A stretch of 64,000 nt of DNA from contig JAJCXR010000012.1 of NCBI GenBank assembly GCA_029263315.1, positions 46,551 to 110,550 of the forward strand, written 5' to 3'. A program made the translations under genes and the position numbers. Positions within the stretch are counted from its first letter, which is position 1. Every line of letters starts with the position of its first letter. Source of the DNA: Acidobacteriota bacterium. GTDB lineage: Bacteria > Acidobacteriota > Thermoanaerobaculia > Multivoradales > J023. Below, in pieces: positions 9,906-17,806 of this stretch. Under the pieces are notes generated by a model, which saw only the letters and a program-made list of their open reading frames with translations, had not been told where the DNA came from and did not search any database.

Positions 9906-10074
9906 CGGAGTGCTGTCTGAGCCGTAGGGCCTAGGGAACGGGATCAAACCTTGATACAAAGGGATTTAGGTCAAAACGTCAGCGTTGGGGCGAGTTTGCG
10001 GAGGCGGCGCGCAGCCGAAGGGCTCCCGCCCCGCATTGCTCTCTTGGGTGAACACTAGTTATTGTGACGGGCCC

Positions 10075-11859
10075 TTAGTGCGTTTCCCCCGCCAAGGTGG
10101 TTTGCGCCTCCGGTTGGGCAATCAGGGTGGTCGCCTCGGTGTCGCCCACTTCATCGCGAACACCCACCGCCAGCATGTGTTTCCCCGGATTCATTTCCAG
10201 GGTCATTTGATGGCCGAATACCCTGGTCTGCCCTTCGGTGGCCTCCAAGTGATGGCGGGGCACCCGGATATCGACCTGGATCGACTCGATGGCCGAAGGT
10301 TGGCCGGAGGAGTCCCGTGCACCGACATGGATCGAAACCCGCCCTTCATAGTGGCCATTCACCGGCGAGAGCACCAGGTTCTCCATCGGTATCTTGACCA
10401 AGATCGGTAGCCGCTGGTGTCCGTGATCGTCGAGTTGGGCGGTGGCTAGATCGACCGTGACACCGAGTGGATTCTCCGTCGTTTCGTGCACCAAGGTCGC
10501 CAAGGTGCGGTCCTCCATGCTCTGTAAGGCACTGCGGGCGGCATGCTGAGCGCGATGGCGAACCTCGCCGCTCGGCACTTTGACTCGAACCACCAGCCGA
10601 CGATGATCGTCGCTCGACTTGGAAGGCCGCGGCAAGAAACCGAGGGTGTAGTGGTCTCGCAAATCCCTTCGCAGGCGCTCGAAACCTTCTTCGAGACCCT
10701 CCGGCGCCGCGACGGCAAATCCCCCCGTGGCCTTGGCGAGCTCGGCGAGCAACAAGGTGCCATCCGCCGCCCCGGCGTCGGCGATGCCCGGCGCCAGCGA
10801 AGGATCCGTCGGCGCATCTCCGGGGTGTAGGGCATAGAAAGTGATGCGTTGGGAGCTGGCCTCGGCCCCGAGGCGACGGAAAGCTCGGGCGGCGTTGTAG
10901 CTTCCGGTTTCCCTCACCGCTGCATTGGTGATCCTGGCCCTCTCGAAATACGCTTTGATGCCGCGGCGGACGGCCGGATCTTCAATCGACATGTGGCGCG
11001 GGTCGGCAAGAAAGTAGAACTGGCTCTGCCAAGCCCGCGAAAGTGCTTCGCCGGACTGCAGCGCCAAGGTGTCGCTGACAAAGACGACCCACTTCTGGCC
11101 ACGCACCCCCGCCAAGGTAGAGAAGAACCCCTGCAGAGTGTCCAAGGTCCTGAAGGCGCTGCCGGCATGGCGCTGGGTGTAATGGTCGATCCGCTTCAGG
11201 AGAGACTGGGCACGGGCCGCCGCAGCGTTGAGCCCTTCCTCTCCGTTTATCGCACCGGAAGGCTCCGGGGCGAGGGACGTGGCCGTCAGGTCCCGCAAAA
11301 TGGCATCCCGCTCATAGGCGGCCGAGCCTTGGCGTGGTTGCCCGGCAGCAGCCAGCTCCATAAGGGTGTCGCGAACGCGGTCCGAGCTGTCGGTGAATCG
11401 TTGCTCGATGTTGATGCCACCGTCGAAGCTCGCCACCATCGCCACATCCCCAGGGCGCATGGCTTGCGACACCAGCTGGCTGAGGTGGCGCAGGGCTGAC
11501 GCCCTTTGCTCGGGTCGCAAGCTCAATTGATCGACCATGAGCACTAAGCGGGTGGCACCCTCGGCGGTCGCCTCAGCCCCCTGGGAATCCCAAGAGCTCG
11601 GATGACGGGGAACACCATCCTCCACGGCATAGAAGCTGGACACTTCCACCGGCTGCCCCTCTTCGAGCACCCGGAAGTCGCCGGCCGACAAGCCGCGCAA
11701 TGGATTGCCGTCGACATCTTCCACAAAAACATCCACCATCACCTTCCCCGCGCTGTCCTTGGCGGCAACGCCGGGTGGCGATACGTCCCCCGCCGCCGCC
11801 GGGAGGCGGCCCAAGAGACTCAGAATTCCGTAGAGGGCGACGATCGACGCCAAACGCAT
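10075..11859 (-). CDS. Secreted VWFA-related domain protein (acidobacterial type)
   Basis: A 594-residue exported protein with a signal peptide (residues 1-23). The segment VDVFVEDVDGNPLRGLSAGD then FRVLEEGQPV (about 41-72) is the N-terminal hallmark of the VWFA-related family that is greatly expanded in Acidobacteria. A von Willebrand A-like fold spans about 105-400 (LVLMVDQLSL, VVFVSDTLAL). The metal site reads DQLSL rather than a full DxSxS, so metal binding may be altered. The C-terminal 200 residues look like beta-sandwich repeats ending in a MNPGKHMLAVGVRD segment. The role is unknown; adhesion or surface assembly is an inference from the fold. It stands alone between the BNR gene (convergent) and fabI (same strand, 156 nt upstream). 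Confidence 0.8.
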   Translation of the reverse strand: MRLASIVALYGILSLLGRLPAAAGDVSPPGVAAKDSAGKVMVDVFVEDVDGNPLRGLSAGDFRVLEEGQPVEVSSFYAVEDGVPRHPSSWDSQGAEATAEGATRLVLMVDQLSLRPEQRASALRHLSQLVSQAMRPGDVAMVASFDGGINIEQRFTDSSDRVRDTLMELAAAGQPRQGSAAYERDAILRDLTATSLAPEPSGAINGEEGLNAAAARAQSLLKRIDHYTQRHAGSAFRTLDTLQGFFSTLAGVRGQKWVVFVSDTLALQSGEALSRAWQSQFYFLADPRHMSIEDPAVRRGIKAYFERARITNAAVRETGSYNAARAFRRLGAEASSQRITFYALHPGDAPTDPSLAPGIADAGAADGTLLLAELAKATGGFAVAAPEGLEEGFERLRRDLRDHYTLGFLPRPSKSSDDHRRLVVRVKVPSGEVRHRAQHAARSALQSMEDRTLATLVHETTENPLGVTVDLATAQLDDHGHQRLPILVKIPMENLVLSPVNGHYEGRVSIHVGARDSSGQPSAIESIQVDIRVPRHHLEATEGQTRVFGHQMTLEMNPGKHMLAVGVRDEVGDTEATTLIAQPEAQTTLAGETH

Positions 11860-12015
11860 GGTAGCTCCTCGGTTGAACCAACAGGAGCCACCAATTTACT
11901 GTGCCTAGGCGACCTGCGCACGCCGAGCCATCCCCGCCCTCGGACCGTTCGTCACCCGGGCGGCGCCCCGAGACGGCGGTTCGAGGCGGCGTAACGATCC
12001 GGCGTCCCGAGACTT

Positions 12016-12801
12016 TTAGTCTCCGAGCTCCATGCCCATGACATGGAAACCGCTGTCGACGTACACCGTCTCGCCGGTAATGCCACCGGACATGGGCGAG
12101 AGCAAGAAGAGTCCGAGGTTCCCTACGTCGTTCTGATCGGCATTGCGTCGCAGGGGTGAGATGCTGGCCGCTTTCTTGTACATCTTCATGAAGCCGGGGA
12201 TGCTGCGAGCGGCGATGGTCTTCATGGGACCGGCTGAAATCGCATTGATCCTCACCCCCTGCCCCCCCAAGTCATAGGCCAAATAGCGAACACTGGACTC
12301 CAGGGCGCTCTTGGCGACCCCCATCACGTTGTACTTGGGAACAACTTTCTCCGCCGCGTAGTAAGACAACGTCACCATCGCCGCATCTTCGCTGAACAAG
12401 GGCTCGGCATGGCGAGCGATCGCCACCAGCGAATAGGCGGAGACTTCGAGGGCGGTGACCCAGTCGTCGCGGGTGGTTTCGACGTAGCGACCGTCCATGG
12501 CAGCCCGTGGAGCAAAGGCGATGGCATGCACCAAGTAGTCGATTTGTCCCCATGCGGTGGTGAGGTCAGCGAACATCGAGGCCAACTCGTTCTCTTGCGT
12601 CACATCGACTTGGTAAAGGCGGCTACTGGGAATATCAGCCGTCAGTTTCTCGAGCTCGCCCTGGAGGCGCTCCCCTTGATAACTGAAAGCCAGATCAGCG
12701 CCTGCCTCGTGCAGCTTGCTGGCGATCGACCAGCCTAGGCTGCGGGCATTGGTCACCCCCATGATGAGGGCGCGTTTTCCTGAAAGGTTGATTTCGATCA
12801 T
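12016..12801 (-). CDS. fabI: Enoyl-[acyl-carrier-protein] reductase (NADH)
   Basis: Performs the last reduction of each fatty-acid elongation cycle. From the ATG at 12801 it is 261 residues, the normal FabI length; the open frame continues 72 codons upstream but those residues match nothing. FabI features: NAD-binding MGVTNARSLGWSIA near 14-27, the HAIAFAPR strand near 92-99, and the catalytic set Tyr147, Tyr157 and Lys164 (SYYAAEKVVPKYNVMGVAKS), spaced exactly as in E. coli. It is a single-gene unit; no other fab genes are near. The presence of the Tyr-x6-Lys FabI type implies the triclosan-target class rather than FabV or FabK. Confidence 0.95.
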   Translation of the reverse strand: MIEINLSGKRALIMGVTNARSLGWSIASKLHEAGADLAFSYQGERLQGELEKLTADIPSSRLYQVDVTQENELASMFADLTTAWGQIDYLVHAIAFAPRAAMDGRYVETTRDDWVTALEVSAYSLVAIARHAEPLFSEDAAMVTLSYYAAEKVVPKYNVMGVAKSALESSVRYLAYDLGGQGVRINAISAGPMKTIAARSIPGFMKMYKKAASISPLRRNADQNDVGNLGLFLLSPMSGGITGETVYVDSGFHVMGMELGD

Positions 12802-12817
12802 AGGGTGGAATTCTAGC

Positions 12818-12835
12818 GGGTTCCTGTCGGAACCC
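12818..12835 (-). promoter_or_regulatory. Hairpin in the fabI leader
   Basis: A perfect 7-bp inverted repeat, GGGTTCC-TGTC-GGAACCC, sits 17 nt upstream of the fabI start codon. It could be an operator or an RNA hairpin near the ribosome site. No regulator can be named from sequence alone. Confidence 0.35.
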
Positions 12836-13134
12836 ACAAGGCGGCTCACGGGCCGAAAGCCGATGATCGCGAAGTCTTTTGACTCAATCCTCAGCTTTCG
12901 GCTCATCGAGGCGGCTAGCAGGCTCGATGCGATCGACACAGCCGTGCCCAAGCTCTGGGACTTCGGCATCGCCCATATCCGCAATGACTTGTATCGTCGC
13001 CGAACCGGCTTCCCCAATATCGCCGGAGCCCGAAGCCTGAATCGACATCGCGTCCAACCGTCCCGCTCGGGGCACTGTTAGAGTAGCCCTCACGCTCTTT
13101 CGAGAATAGTGCCAGGACCCCGCCACTTTCTGAC

Positions 13135-13146
13135 GACGCCAGGCAC
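13135..13146. repeat. Short flanking repeat, left of the ATPase/TOPRIM-like module
   Basis: GACGCCAGGCAC, with GTGCCAGGAC 26 bases to its left (13109-13118). The inverted counterpart, CCTGGCGTC joined to CTGGCAC, is at 14976-14990 on the other side of the two-gene module. The motifs resemble short REP-type palindrome parts; they are too short to prove a mobile origin. Confidence 0.4.
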
Positions 13147-13204
13147 ATATTGAATCTCAGAAAGATGTCAGGGAACACCAAAGCTTGCATTGCAACGTCG
13201 CGAG

Positions 13205-13232
13205 TTAGACAGTCATCGGACTGACCTATAGT
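13205..13232 (+). promoter_or_regulatory. Putative promoter with palindromic operator for the ATPase module
   Basis: TTAGAC (13205-13210), a 16-base spacer and TATAGT (13227-13232) resemble -35 and -10 boxes of a housekeeping promoter, 38 bases before the ATG at 13271. Within the spacer lies the perfect palindrome CAGTC-ATCG-GACTG (13210-13223), placed where a repressor could block polymerase. The assignment is by eye; no transcription start is known. Confidence 0.45.
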
Positions 13233-13270
13233 CTTACCGGCGACTTCAACGAACCCTGGAACAGACAACC

Positions 13271-14374
13271 ATGCTCAAACGAATCTACGTCGACAACTTT
13301 CGGTGCTTGACCAACTTCGAGATCTCTCCACACCAACAAAACCTGCTCATTGGTGATAACGGCAGCGGCAAGACGACCCTCTTCCAACTGCTGGACAGCT
13401 TGGCGAGCATGATCTCGGGACACAGCTCTCTCGGAGAGGTCTTCCCGAAAAGCTCCTTGACGCGCTGGGATGGAAGGAAGCAACAAAGGTTCGAGCTAGA
13501 GCTCGAATCGGAGACTGTGCGCTTCTCTTACGGTCTTGTGGTTGAGCACCCAGAAGAGCGAAAAGAACCTCTTGCCAGCCAAGAGTGGTTGAAATGTGAC
13601 GACAGTCCTCTTTACCAATTCGAGAACGGGCACGTAAAACTTTTCCACGATGACTCTACACTCGCGGCAAGCTTCCCCTTTAACCCCAGTGTGCCGTTCT
13701 TGGCCTTGGTTGAAGAAAGGCCAACAAACCGGCGGCTGATGAGATTCAAACGTCAGCTTCAGGATCTCTGGTATCTGAGCATCGAACCAGCGCGGATGCG
13801 CTCTGAGAGCCGCGAAGAGAGCGAAGGTCCAGAAACGGATGGCTCTAACCTCGTAGACTGGTACCGCTCCATCGCCCAAGAGCGTCCAGAAACTCTCGGA
13901 CCGCTATTTGGGGATCTCAAGGATCTCATCGGAGGTTTTAGTAGCCTGACACTGGTCAAAACCAGCGAAGATACTCGCGCTTTGCGCTGCGTTATGGCGG
14001 TGGATGGGAGCGAGTACACCCTGGGCCTGTCCGAGCTGTCGGCAGGCCAAAGAGCCCTCCTATTCTACTACCTCCTGCTGAATACCGGAATTGGACCTGA
14101 GCGTATTCTGATGATTGACGAGCCCGACAACTTCGTAGCGCTACGCGAGATTCAACCATGGCTGGTCGAGTTGAGTGAGCGTGCCGAAGCAAAGAATTGT
14201 CAACTCTTCTTGATCTCTCACAATAGCGAGGTCATCGACTATCTGACGGAGCCCCCAGCTTGGATCTTCGAACGTCTCGACGGAGGACCAGTACGGATCC
14301 GCCAATCGTCCAATGAAGGCGAGGACAACCTCTCGAGAGCAGAGCTCATGGCTCGGGGCTGGATGAATGGCTAG
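13271..14374 (+). CDS. ABC/SMC-type AAA ATPase of a two-gene, defence-like module
   Basis: A 367-residue ATPase of the AAA_15/AAA_21 type (OLD, RloA or AriA-like ATPase part). N-terminal MLKRIYVDNFRCL is the typical beta-strand opening; Walker A GDNGSGKTT at 28-36; an insertion of about 200 residues; ABC signature LSAGQ at 256-260; Walker B MIDEP with Asp283-Glu284; and switch His317 in LISHNSE. All ATPase residues are intact. There is no C-terminal TOPRIM domain, which instead is supplied by the next gene, overlapping by 8 nt. This division resembles AriA/AriB of PARIS or RloA/RloB, but the partner does not look like DUF4435. Three sampled 60-nt lines of this module gave 45-53% GC versus 57-68% in two neighbouring lines, suggesting transfer. 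Confidence 0.8.
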   Translation: MLKRIYVDNFRCLTNFEISPHQQNLLIGDNGSGKTTLFQLLDSLASMISGHSSLGEVFPKSSLTRWDGRKQQRFELELESETVRFSYGLVVEHPEERKEPLASQEWLKCDDSPLYQFENGHVKLFHDDSTLAASFPFNPSVPFLALVEERPTNRRLMRFKRQLQDLWYLSIEPARMRSESREESEGPETDGSNLVDWYRSIAQERPETLGPLFGDLKDLIGGFSSLTLVKTSEDTRALRCVMAVDGSEYTLGLSELSAGQRALLFYYLLLNTGIGPERILMIDEPDNFVALREIQPWLVELSERAEAKNCQLFLISHNSEVIDYLTEPPAWIFERLDGGPVRIRQSSNEGEDNLSRAELMARGWMNG

Positions 14375-14930
14375 ACGCGGAATCCGCGTGATTCTCCTTC
14401 ATGAGGATCGTCTCCAAGAACGTTTCTTCCGCAAAGCTCTCAAAGGCCTCGGCCTCGAAAGTCGCGATGTTCGAAGTGTTCCCAAGAGCCACTTCCCTGG
14501 CAGTGGCAAGCAATGGGTCAAGGAACAGTTTCTCCATCAAGTCCAGGCTCTTCGTAGCAGGAACTATCAGAAAAACTTGGCTTTGATAACGGTCATCGAC
14601 GGCGATGAGGATGGCCATACACAGAGAAAGAAGCAACTGACCCAAGGGTGTCCCCGAGAGGCCGATGAGAGCATCGTGATCGAGATTCCGACCTGGAGCA
14701 TCGAAACCTGGCTTGGCCTACTGAATGGCGAAGGGGATCTCGTCGAGACGACCAAGTACAAATATAGTCGGTGGATGCCCAACAGGGATGAGCACAATAG
14801 AAGAACCGAGTACATTCAACATGCCGTCAGGCGATTCCTAGAGCTGCGGGCCCAGCCCAACAACTCGTCAGGACTTATGTCCCTGGACGACGGGTTGCGC
14901 GAGTTGAATCGCCTTCCCGATGGCTCTTGA
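14367..14930 (+). CDS. TOPRIM-like putative nuclease partner of the ATPase
   Basis: A 187-residue protein that I do not recognise as a named family. Features that suggest a TOPRIM-type fold: a beta strand then HEDRLQERFF with acidic residues Glu13 and Glu18; a hydrophobic strand then DGDED (78-82), giving the DxD pair; and EIPTWSIETW with Glu106 and Glu113, a pattern also seen in RloB- or OLD-like proteins. The charged middle segment with SGKQWV would pack between. No membrane segment or signal. The start overlaps the ATPase stop by 8 nt, so the two are made together and likely act as one complex, ATPase sensing and nuclease effecting. That role is inference from gene pairing. It could also be a ribonuclease acting on tRNA, as AriB does. 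Confidence 0.55.
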   Translation: MARRGIRVILLHEDRLQERFFRKALKGLGLESRDVRSVPKSHFPGSGKQWVKEQFLHQVQALRSRNYQKNLALITVIDGDEDGHTQRKKQLTQGCPREADESIVIEIPTWSIETWLGLLNGEGDLVETTKYKYSRWMPNRDEHNRRTEYIQHAVRRFLELRAQPNNSSGLMSLDDGLRELNRLPDGS

Positions 14931-14975
14931 TATTAAGGCTACGGAGTCGGAACTCTAACCTAGACGGTCTGAGAA

Positions 14976-14990
14976 CCTGGCGTCTGGCAC
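14976..14990. repeat. Short flanking repeat, right of the ATPase/TOPRIM-like module
   Basis: CCTGGCGTC (14976-14984) is the exact reverse complement of GACGCCAGG at 13135-13143, and the following CTGGCAC mirrors the GTGCCAG at 13109. The module thus sits between short inverted copies. Confidence 0.4.
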
Positions 14991-15055
14991 AATCTTCGGC
15001 TGTCTCGTTTAGTGTCATCTGAAAGGAGTAGCTCGCCTGCCCTAGGACCAGCGCC

Positions 15056-15865
15056 CTAGCGCCACTCCGGCGACCGTTTGGTCTGCAAAAAGGTGGCGAT
15101 GCCGTGTTTACAGTCATCGGTGCTACGGGAGGCAGCGTTGACCTCGGCGGCGAGCTGCAGGGACTCCTTCAGCGGTCGGCCGACGGTGTCGAGCAGCAGC
15201 CCTTTGGTGCGGGCGATGGACTCGGAGCTGGCACGGGACAGGATGCCGCCCACCAACTCACGGCCCGACTGGACGAGCTCGTCTTGGGGCACGAGTCGGT
15301 TGATCAGACCGATGGCGAGGGCTCTTTCGGGGCCCATGAGCTCGGGGTCGAGGAGCAGCTCCCGCAGATCCCGACCCTTGACGCGCAGCGGCAGGTAGGT
15401 TGCCACGAGGGCGGCGACAAAGCCGATGCGCACCTCGCTGTACATGAAACGGGACCCTTCGGCCGCCACCACATAGTCGTGAGCGGTGGCCAATCCGCAG
15501 CCCCCGGCGATGCACGAGCCGTGCACCAGGGCAACGGTCAATGCCGGCTGATAAAGAATCGACGCAAAGAGGGCCCGTAGGCTCTCGGAATCCCGACGAT
15601 GGGCCTCGTCGCTGGCGTCCCGCAGGCTGCGCAAGTGCTCGAGATCGGCCCCGGCGGAGAAATGGCGGCCTTCCCCCTGCAATAGCACGGCCCGGATACC
15701 CTCGCTCCGCAGGTCCCTGCTGTAGAGCTCGGTGATCTCCTGCAACATGACGGGGGAAAGGGCATTGGCCTTCTCCGGGTTATTCAAATGGACCCAGAGA
15801 AGATCGTCGGCCGAGCCATCGCGATGCAGCCGCAACATTTTCCAGTCGCGACCCAAGAGATTCAT
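15056..15865 (-). CDS. Enoyl-CoA hydratase/isomerase family protein
   Basis: A 269-residue crotonase-fold enzyme. The oxyanion-hole segments are visible: GRHFSAGADLEHL near 66-78 and HGSCIAGGCGLATAHD near 114-129. The catalytic-acid position in the second motif is followed by SRFMYSEVRIGF, typical of the family. Length is normal. The start overlaps the upstream stop by 4 nt, placing it third in an operon after DUF1446/AtuA and the AtuA C-terminal-like protein. In Pseudomonas the atu pathway for acyclic terpenes uses a hydratase (AtuE), so a branched-chain acyl-CoA role is plausible, but no carboxylase genes are present and the substrate is open. Confidence 0.85.
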   Translation of the reverse strand: MNLLGRDWKMLRLHRDGSADDLLWVHLNNPEKANALSPVMLQEITELYSRDLRSEGIRAVLLQGEGRHFSAGADLEHLRSLRDASDEAHRRDSESLRALFASILYQPALTVALVHGSCIAGGCGLATAHDYVVAAEGSRFMYSEVRIGFVAALVATYLPLRVKGRDLRELLLDPELMGPERALAIGLINRLVPQDELVQSGRELVGGILSRASSESIARTKGLLLDTVGRPLKESLQLAAEVNAASRSTDDCKHGIATFLQTKRSPEWR

Positions 15866-16218
15866 GACTTGCGCCCCGATGAGGCCAAGAGCTCCTCGGG
15901 CACTTCGACGAGCATCTGCAAGAGACCCTGGCCGTGAGTCTTGCCTTGGGCGTCGGTCTTCAGGCTTTCGGTGCCACCGCCCCCCAAGGAGTCGTGCAGG
16001 ATGAAGTTGAGGGCGTTGAGATTCGCCACTTCGAAACGCTCTACTCGACCTCGCACGAAACCCTTGAAATGCTCCTTGACCCGCTGCGCCGTGACCTGGT
16101 CGCGAATCACCCCGTAGAGCTGCGACGAGTTGGCGATCAATCCGACGTTGCTAGCTTCGCCCTTGTCGCCGGAGCGGGCGTGGGCAATCTCCGCCAAACG
16201 TACCTGTTGGCTCGCCAT
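15862..16218 (-). CDS. AtuA C-terminal-like (ferredoxin-fold) small protein
   Basis: A 118-residue protein from the ATG at 16218; the longer open frame runs into DUF1446 and is rejected. It begins VRLAEIAHARSGDKG, then SNVGLIA and LNALNFILHDSLGGGG, the signature of the AtuA C-terminal domain. In AtuA of Pseudomonas this domain is fused to the DUF1446 domain; here it is a separate polypeptide whose ATG lies one base after the DUF1446 stop. The two probably form a single complex. The reaction is unknown in the family; a role in acyclic terpene or branched acyl-CoA breakdown is inherited from the name only. Confidence 0.8.
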   Translation of the reverse strand: MASQQVRLAEIAHARSGDKGEASNVGLIANSSQLYGVIRDQVTAQRVKEHFKGFVRGRVERFEVANLNALNFILHDSLGGGGTESLKTDAQGKTHGQGLLQMLVEVPEELLASSGRKS

Positions 16219-16219
16219 C

Positions 16220-17587
16220 TCAGACCTCCTCGACGCTGACGTGGACATGTTGCTCGACTTCTTCCCGGGCCAGTAGGGCGGGCCAATAGGCCACCACCGT
16301 CTGGGGCTTGGGGCGGCCACCCGCGAAACCGGTCACCCCCGGAGGGCCGGCGGTGACCAAGGGGGCCAGCTCCTTGCCAAAACGCTCCACCTTGCCGTAG
16401 TCCGTATCGCGTACGGCTAGACGCAGCACCACCTCCGGCGGCTCCGGCACCTCGTCGAAAACACCGGGCAGACAACAGCCGGTGCCGACAATCTCTTCTT
16501 CCCAGTCCCCTTCGTCGAAGGTGACACCCGCCCGGGCGAGCCGTTGGCGCACGATGTCGGCACATAGTCGGGCTTTGTCGATGGCCCGCGGCCCGGTGAT
16601 GGTGAGCGTCCCCGCCGCCTTGAAACCAGCCAAGTACGATGCCGAGACTTTGAGAAACGGCGTATTCGGCCTCCCCTTGATGCCCGAGACGCCGACCCGG
16701 TCCTCACCCTCTTGCTGCAACTGGACCGTGGAGAAATCCGCCACCACATCGGGCGTGATGTACTCATCCGGTTGACCCATCTCATAGAGCAATTGCTCGG
16801 AAACCGTGTCGACGGTCACCAGGCCACCGGTACCGGCATGTTTGGTGACGGTGAACGTGCCATCGGCACGGGCCTCCACGACGGGGTAACCGACGTCCCA
16901 GAGATCGGGCACTTCCCACCAGCGGGTGAAGTTGCCGCCTGTGCACTGGGGGCCACATTCGAGGATATGTCCGGCGATCGTTCCCGCCGCCAAGAGATCC
17001 CAATCGTCCGCCTTCCAGCCGAATTCATGGATCATCGGCGCCAAGGCCAAGGCGGTATCGGTGACCCGTCCACAGAGGACGATCTGGGCCCCCTGCTCCA
17101 GGGCTTCCACCACCGGCGCCGCCCCCAAATAGGCATTGGCGCTGGAGACCTTCTCCACCAGGGGCCCCAAGGGGGCACCGTCTTCCATATTGCGCAGCTC
17201 ATGGCCAGCGCCGATGAGCTCGCCGAGACGGGACGAGATGTCATCCCCTTCGACAACACCGACGCGGATGCCTTCGAGCCCTTGCTCCTTGGCCACCTGC
17301 AGGATCGCGGCGCGGCAGGCGTGGGGGTTGAGCCCGCCGGCATTCGACAACACCCGCACGCCGCGCTCCTTGAGCTCCGGCAATACCTGGCGGATGAAGT
17401 CGACAAAATCGGTGGCATAACCCTTGGTCGGGTCCTTGAGTTTCTGCCGCATCATGATCGATAGGGTCACTTCAGCCAAGTAGTCCATGCCGATGTAGTC
17501 GATCTCACCGCCGCGCAGCAATCGGATTGGGGCATCGACGTTGTCGCCCCAGAATCCCTGGCCATTACCGATCCGAAGGGTCTTCAT
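16220..17587 (-). CDS. DUF1446 / AtuA N-terminal domain protein
   Basis: A 455-residue protein from the ATG at 17587 (27 further upstream codons are open but match nothing). The DUF1446 pattern starts at once: RIGNGQGFWGDN, then DYIGMDYLAEVTLSIM, LSNAGGLNP, CGRVTDTALALAP and HILECGPQCTGGNF. It is first of three overlapping genes (DUF1446, AtuA-C, enoyl-CoA hydratase). In full AtuA proteins about 590 residues the second domain is fused; this chain stops before it. Function is unproven; the conserved Gly, Asp and Cys clusters suggest an enzyme acting on acyl-CoA or a related substrate. The adjacent transporter on the same strand starts 219 nt further along and may be unrelated. Confidence 0.85.
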   Translation of the reverse strand: MKTLRIGNGQGFWGDNVDAPIRLLRGGEIDYIGMDYLAEVTLSIMMRQKLKDPTKGYATDFVDFIRQVLPELKERGVRVLSNAGGLNPHACRAAILQVAKEQGLEGIRVGVVEGDDISSRLGELIGAGHELRNMEDGAPLGPLVEKVSSANAYLGAAPVVEALEQGAQIVLCGRVTDTALALAPMIHEFGWKADDWDLLAAGTIAGHILECGPQCTGGNFTRWWEVPDLWDVGYPVVEARADGTFTVTKHAGTGGLVTVDTVSEQLLYEMGQPDEYITPDVVADFSTVQLQQEGEDRVGVSGIKGRPNTPFLKVSASYLAGFKAAGTLTITGPRAIDKARLCADIVRQRLARAGVTFDEGDWEEEIVGTGCCLPGVFDEVPEPPEVVLRLAVRDTDYGKVERFGKELAPLVTAGPPGVTGFAGGRPKPQTVVAYWPALLAREEVEQHVHVSVEEV

Positions 17588-17806
17588 AGTAGGTCTCGCA
17601 TCATTGAAACGTCTCGCATCACGGGTTGTGTCGTTGAGACTGCCGAGGGCAGCCAAGGCCCCTCGCAAGAAGGAACGGCCAGCGCTACGGAAGCCGATCG
17701 CAGAAGGTTGTTGACGAAATTGGGAAGCGGGCTCGCCGCCATCCGAATTATAGGCCGTGTCCCGCCCCCTGTCACGATGCGGAGGGCCGCTGGTCCCGAA
17801 TCCACC

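Larger units (their letters stand above)
12802..13270. other. Intergenic region between fabI and the ATPase module
   Basis: 469 bases without a convincing gene. A minus-strand frame of 80 codons (12884-13126) is open but its ordinary composition, lack of ribosome site and lack of a recognisable fold make it doubtful; it could be a decayed remnant. The right half, from about 13100, is visibly richer in A+T than the flanking genes. It holds a short repeat at 13135-13146 and a promoter-like site at 13205-13232, described separately. The left half holds the hairpin at 12818. Confidence 0.6.

Noticed and set aside
12884..13126. Minus-strand frame of 80 codons next to fabI
   Set aside because: No ribosome site, no recognised fold and the region overlaps the AT-rich edge of the cassette; not kept as a gene.
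14367..14930. Assignment of the ATPase partner to DUF4435/AriB of PARIS or to DUF4276
   Set aside because: The Glu and DxD pattern is TOPRIM-like but the first motif reads HEDRLQE, not the VEG-type start of those families; a search is needed to decide.
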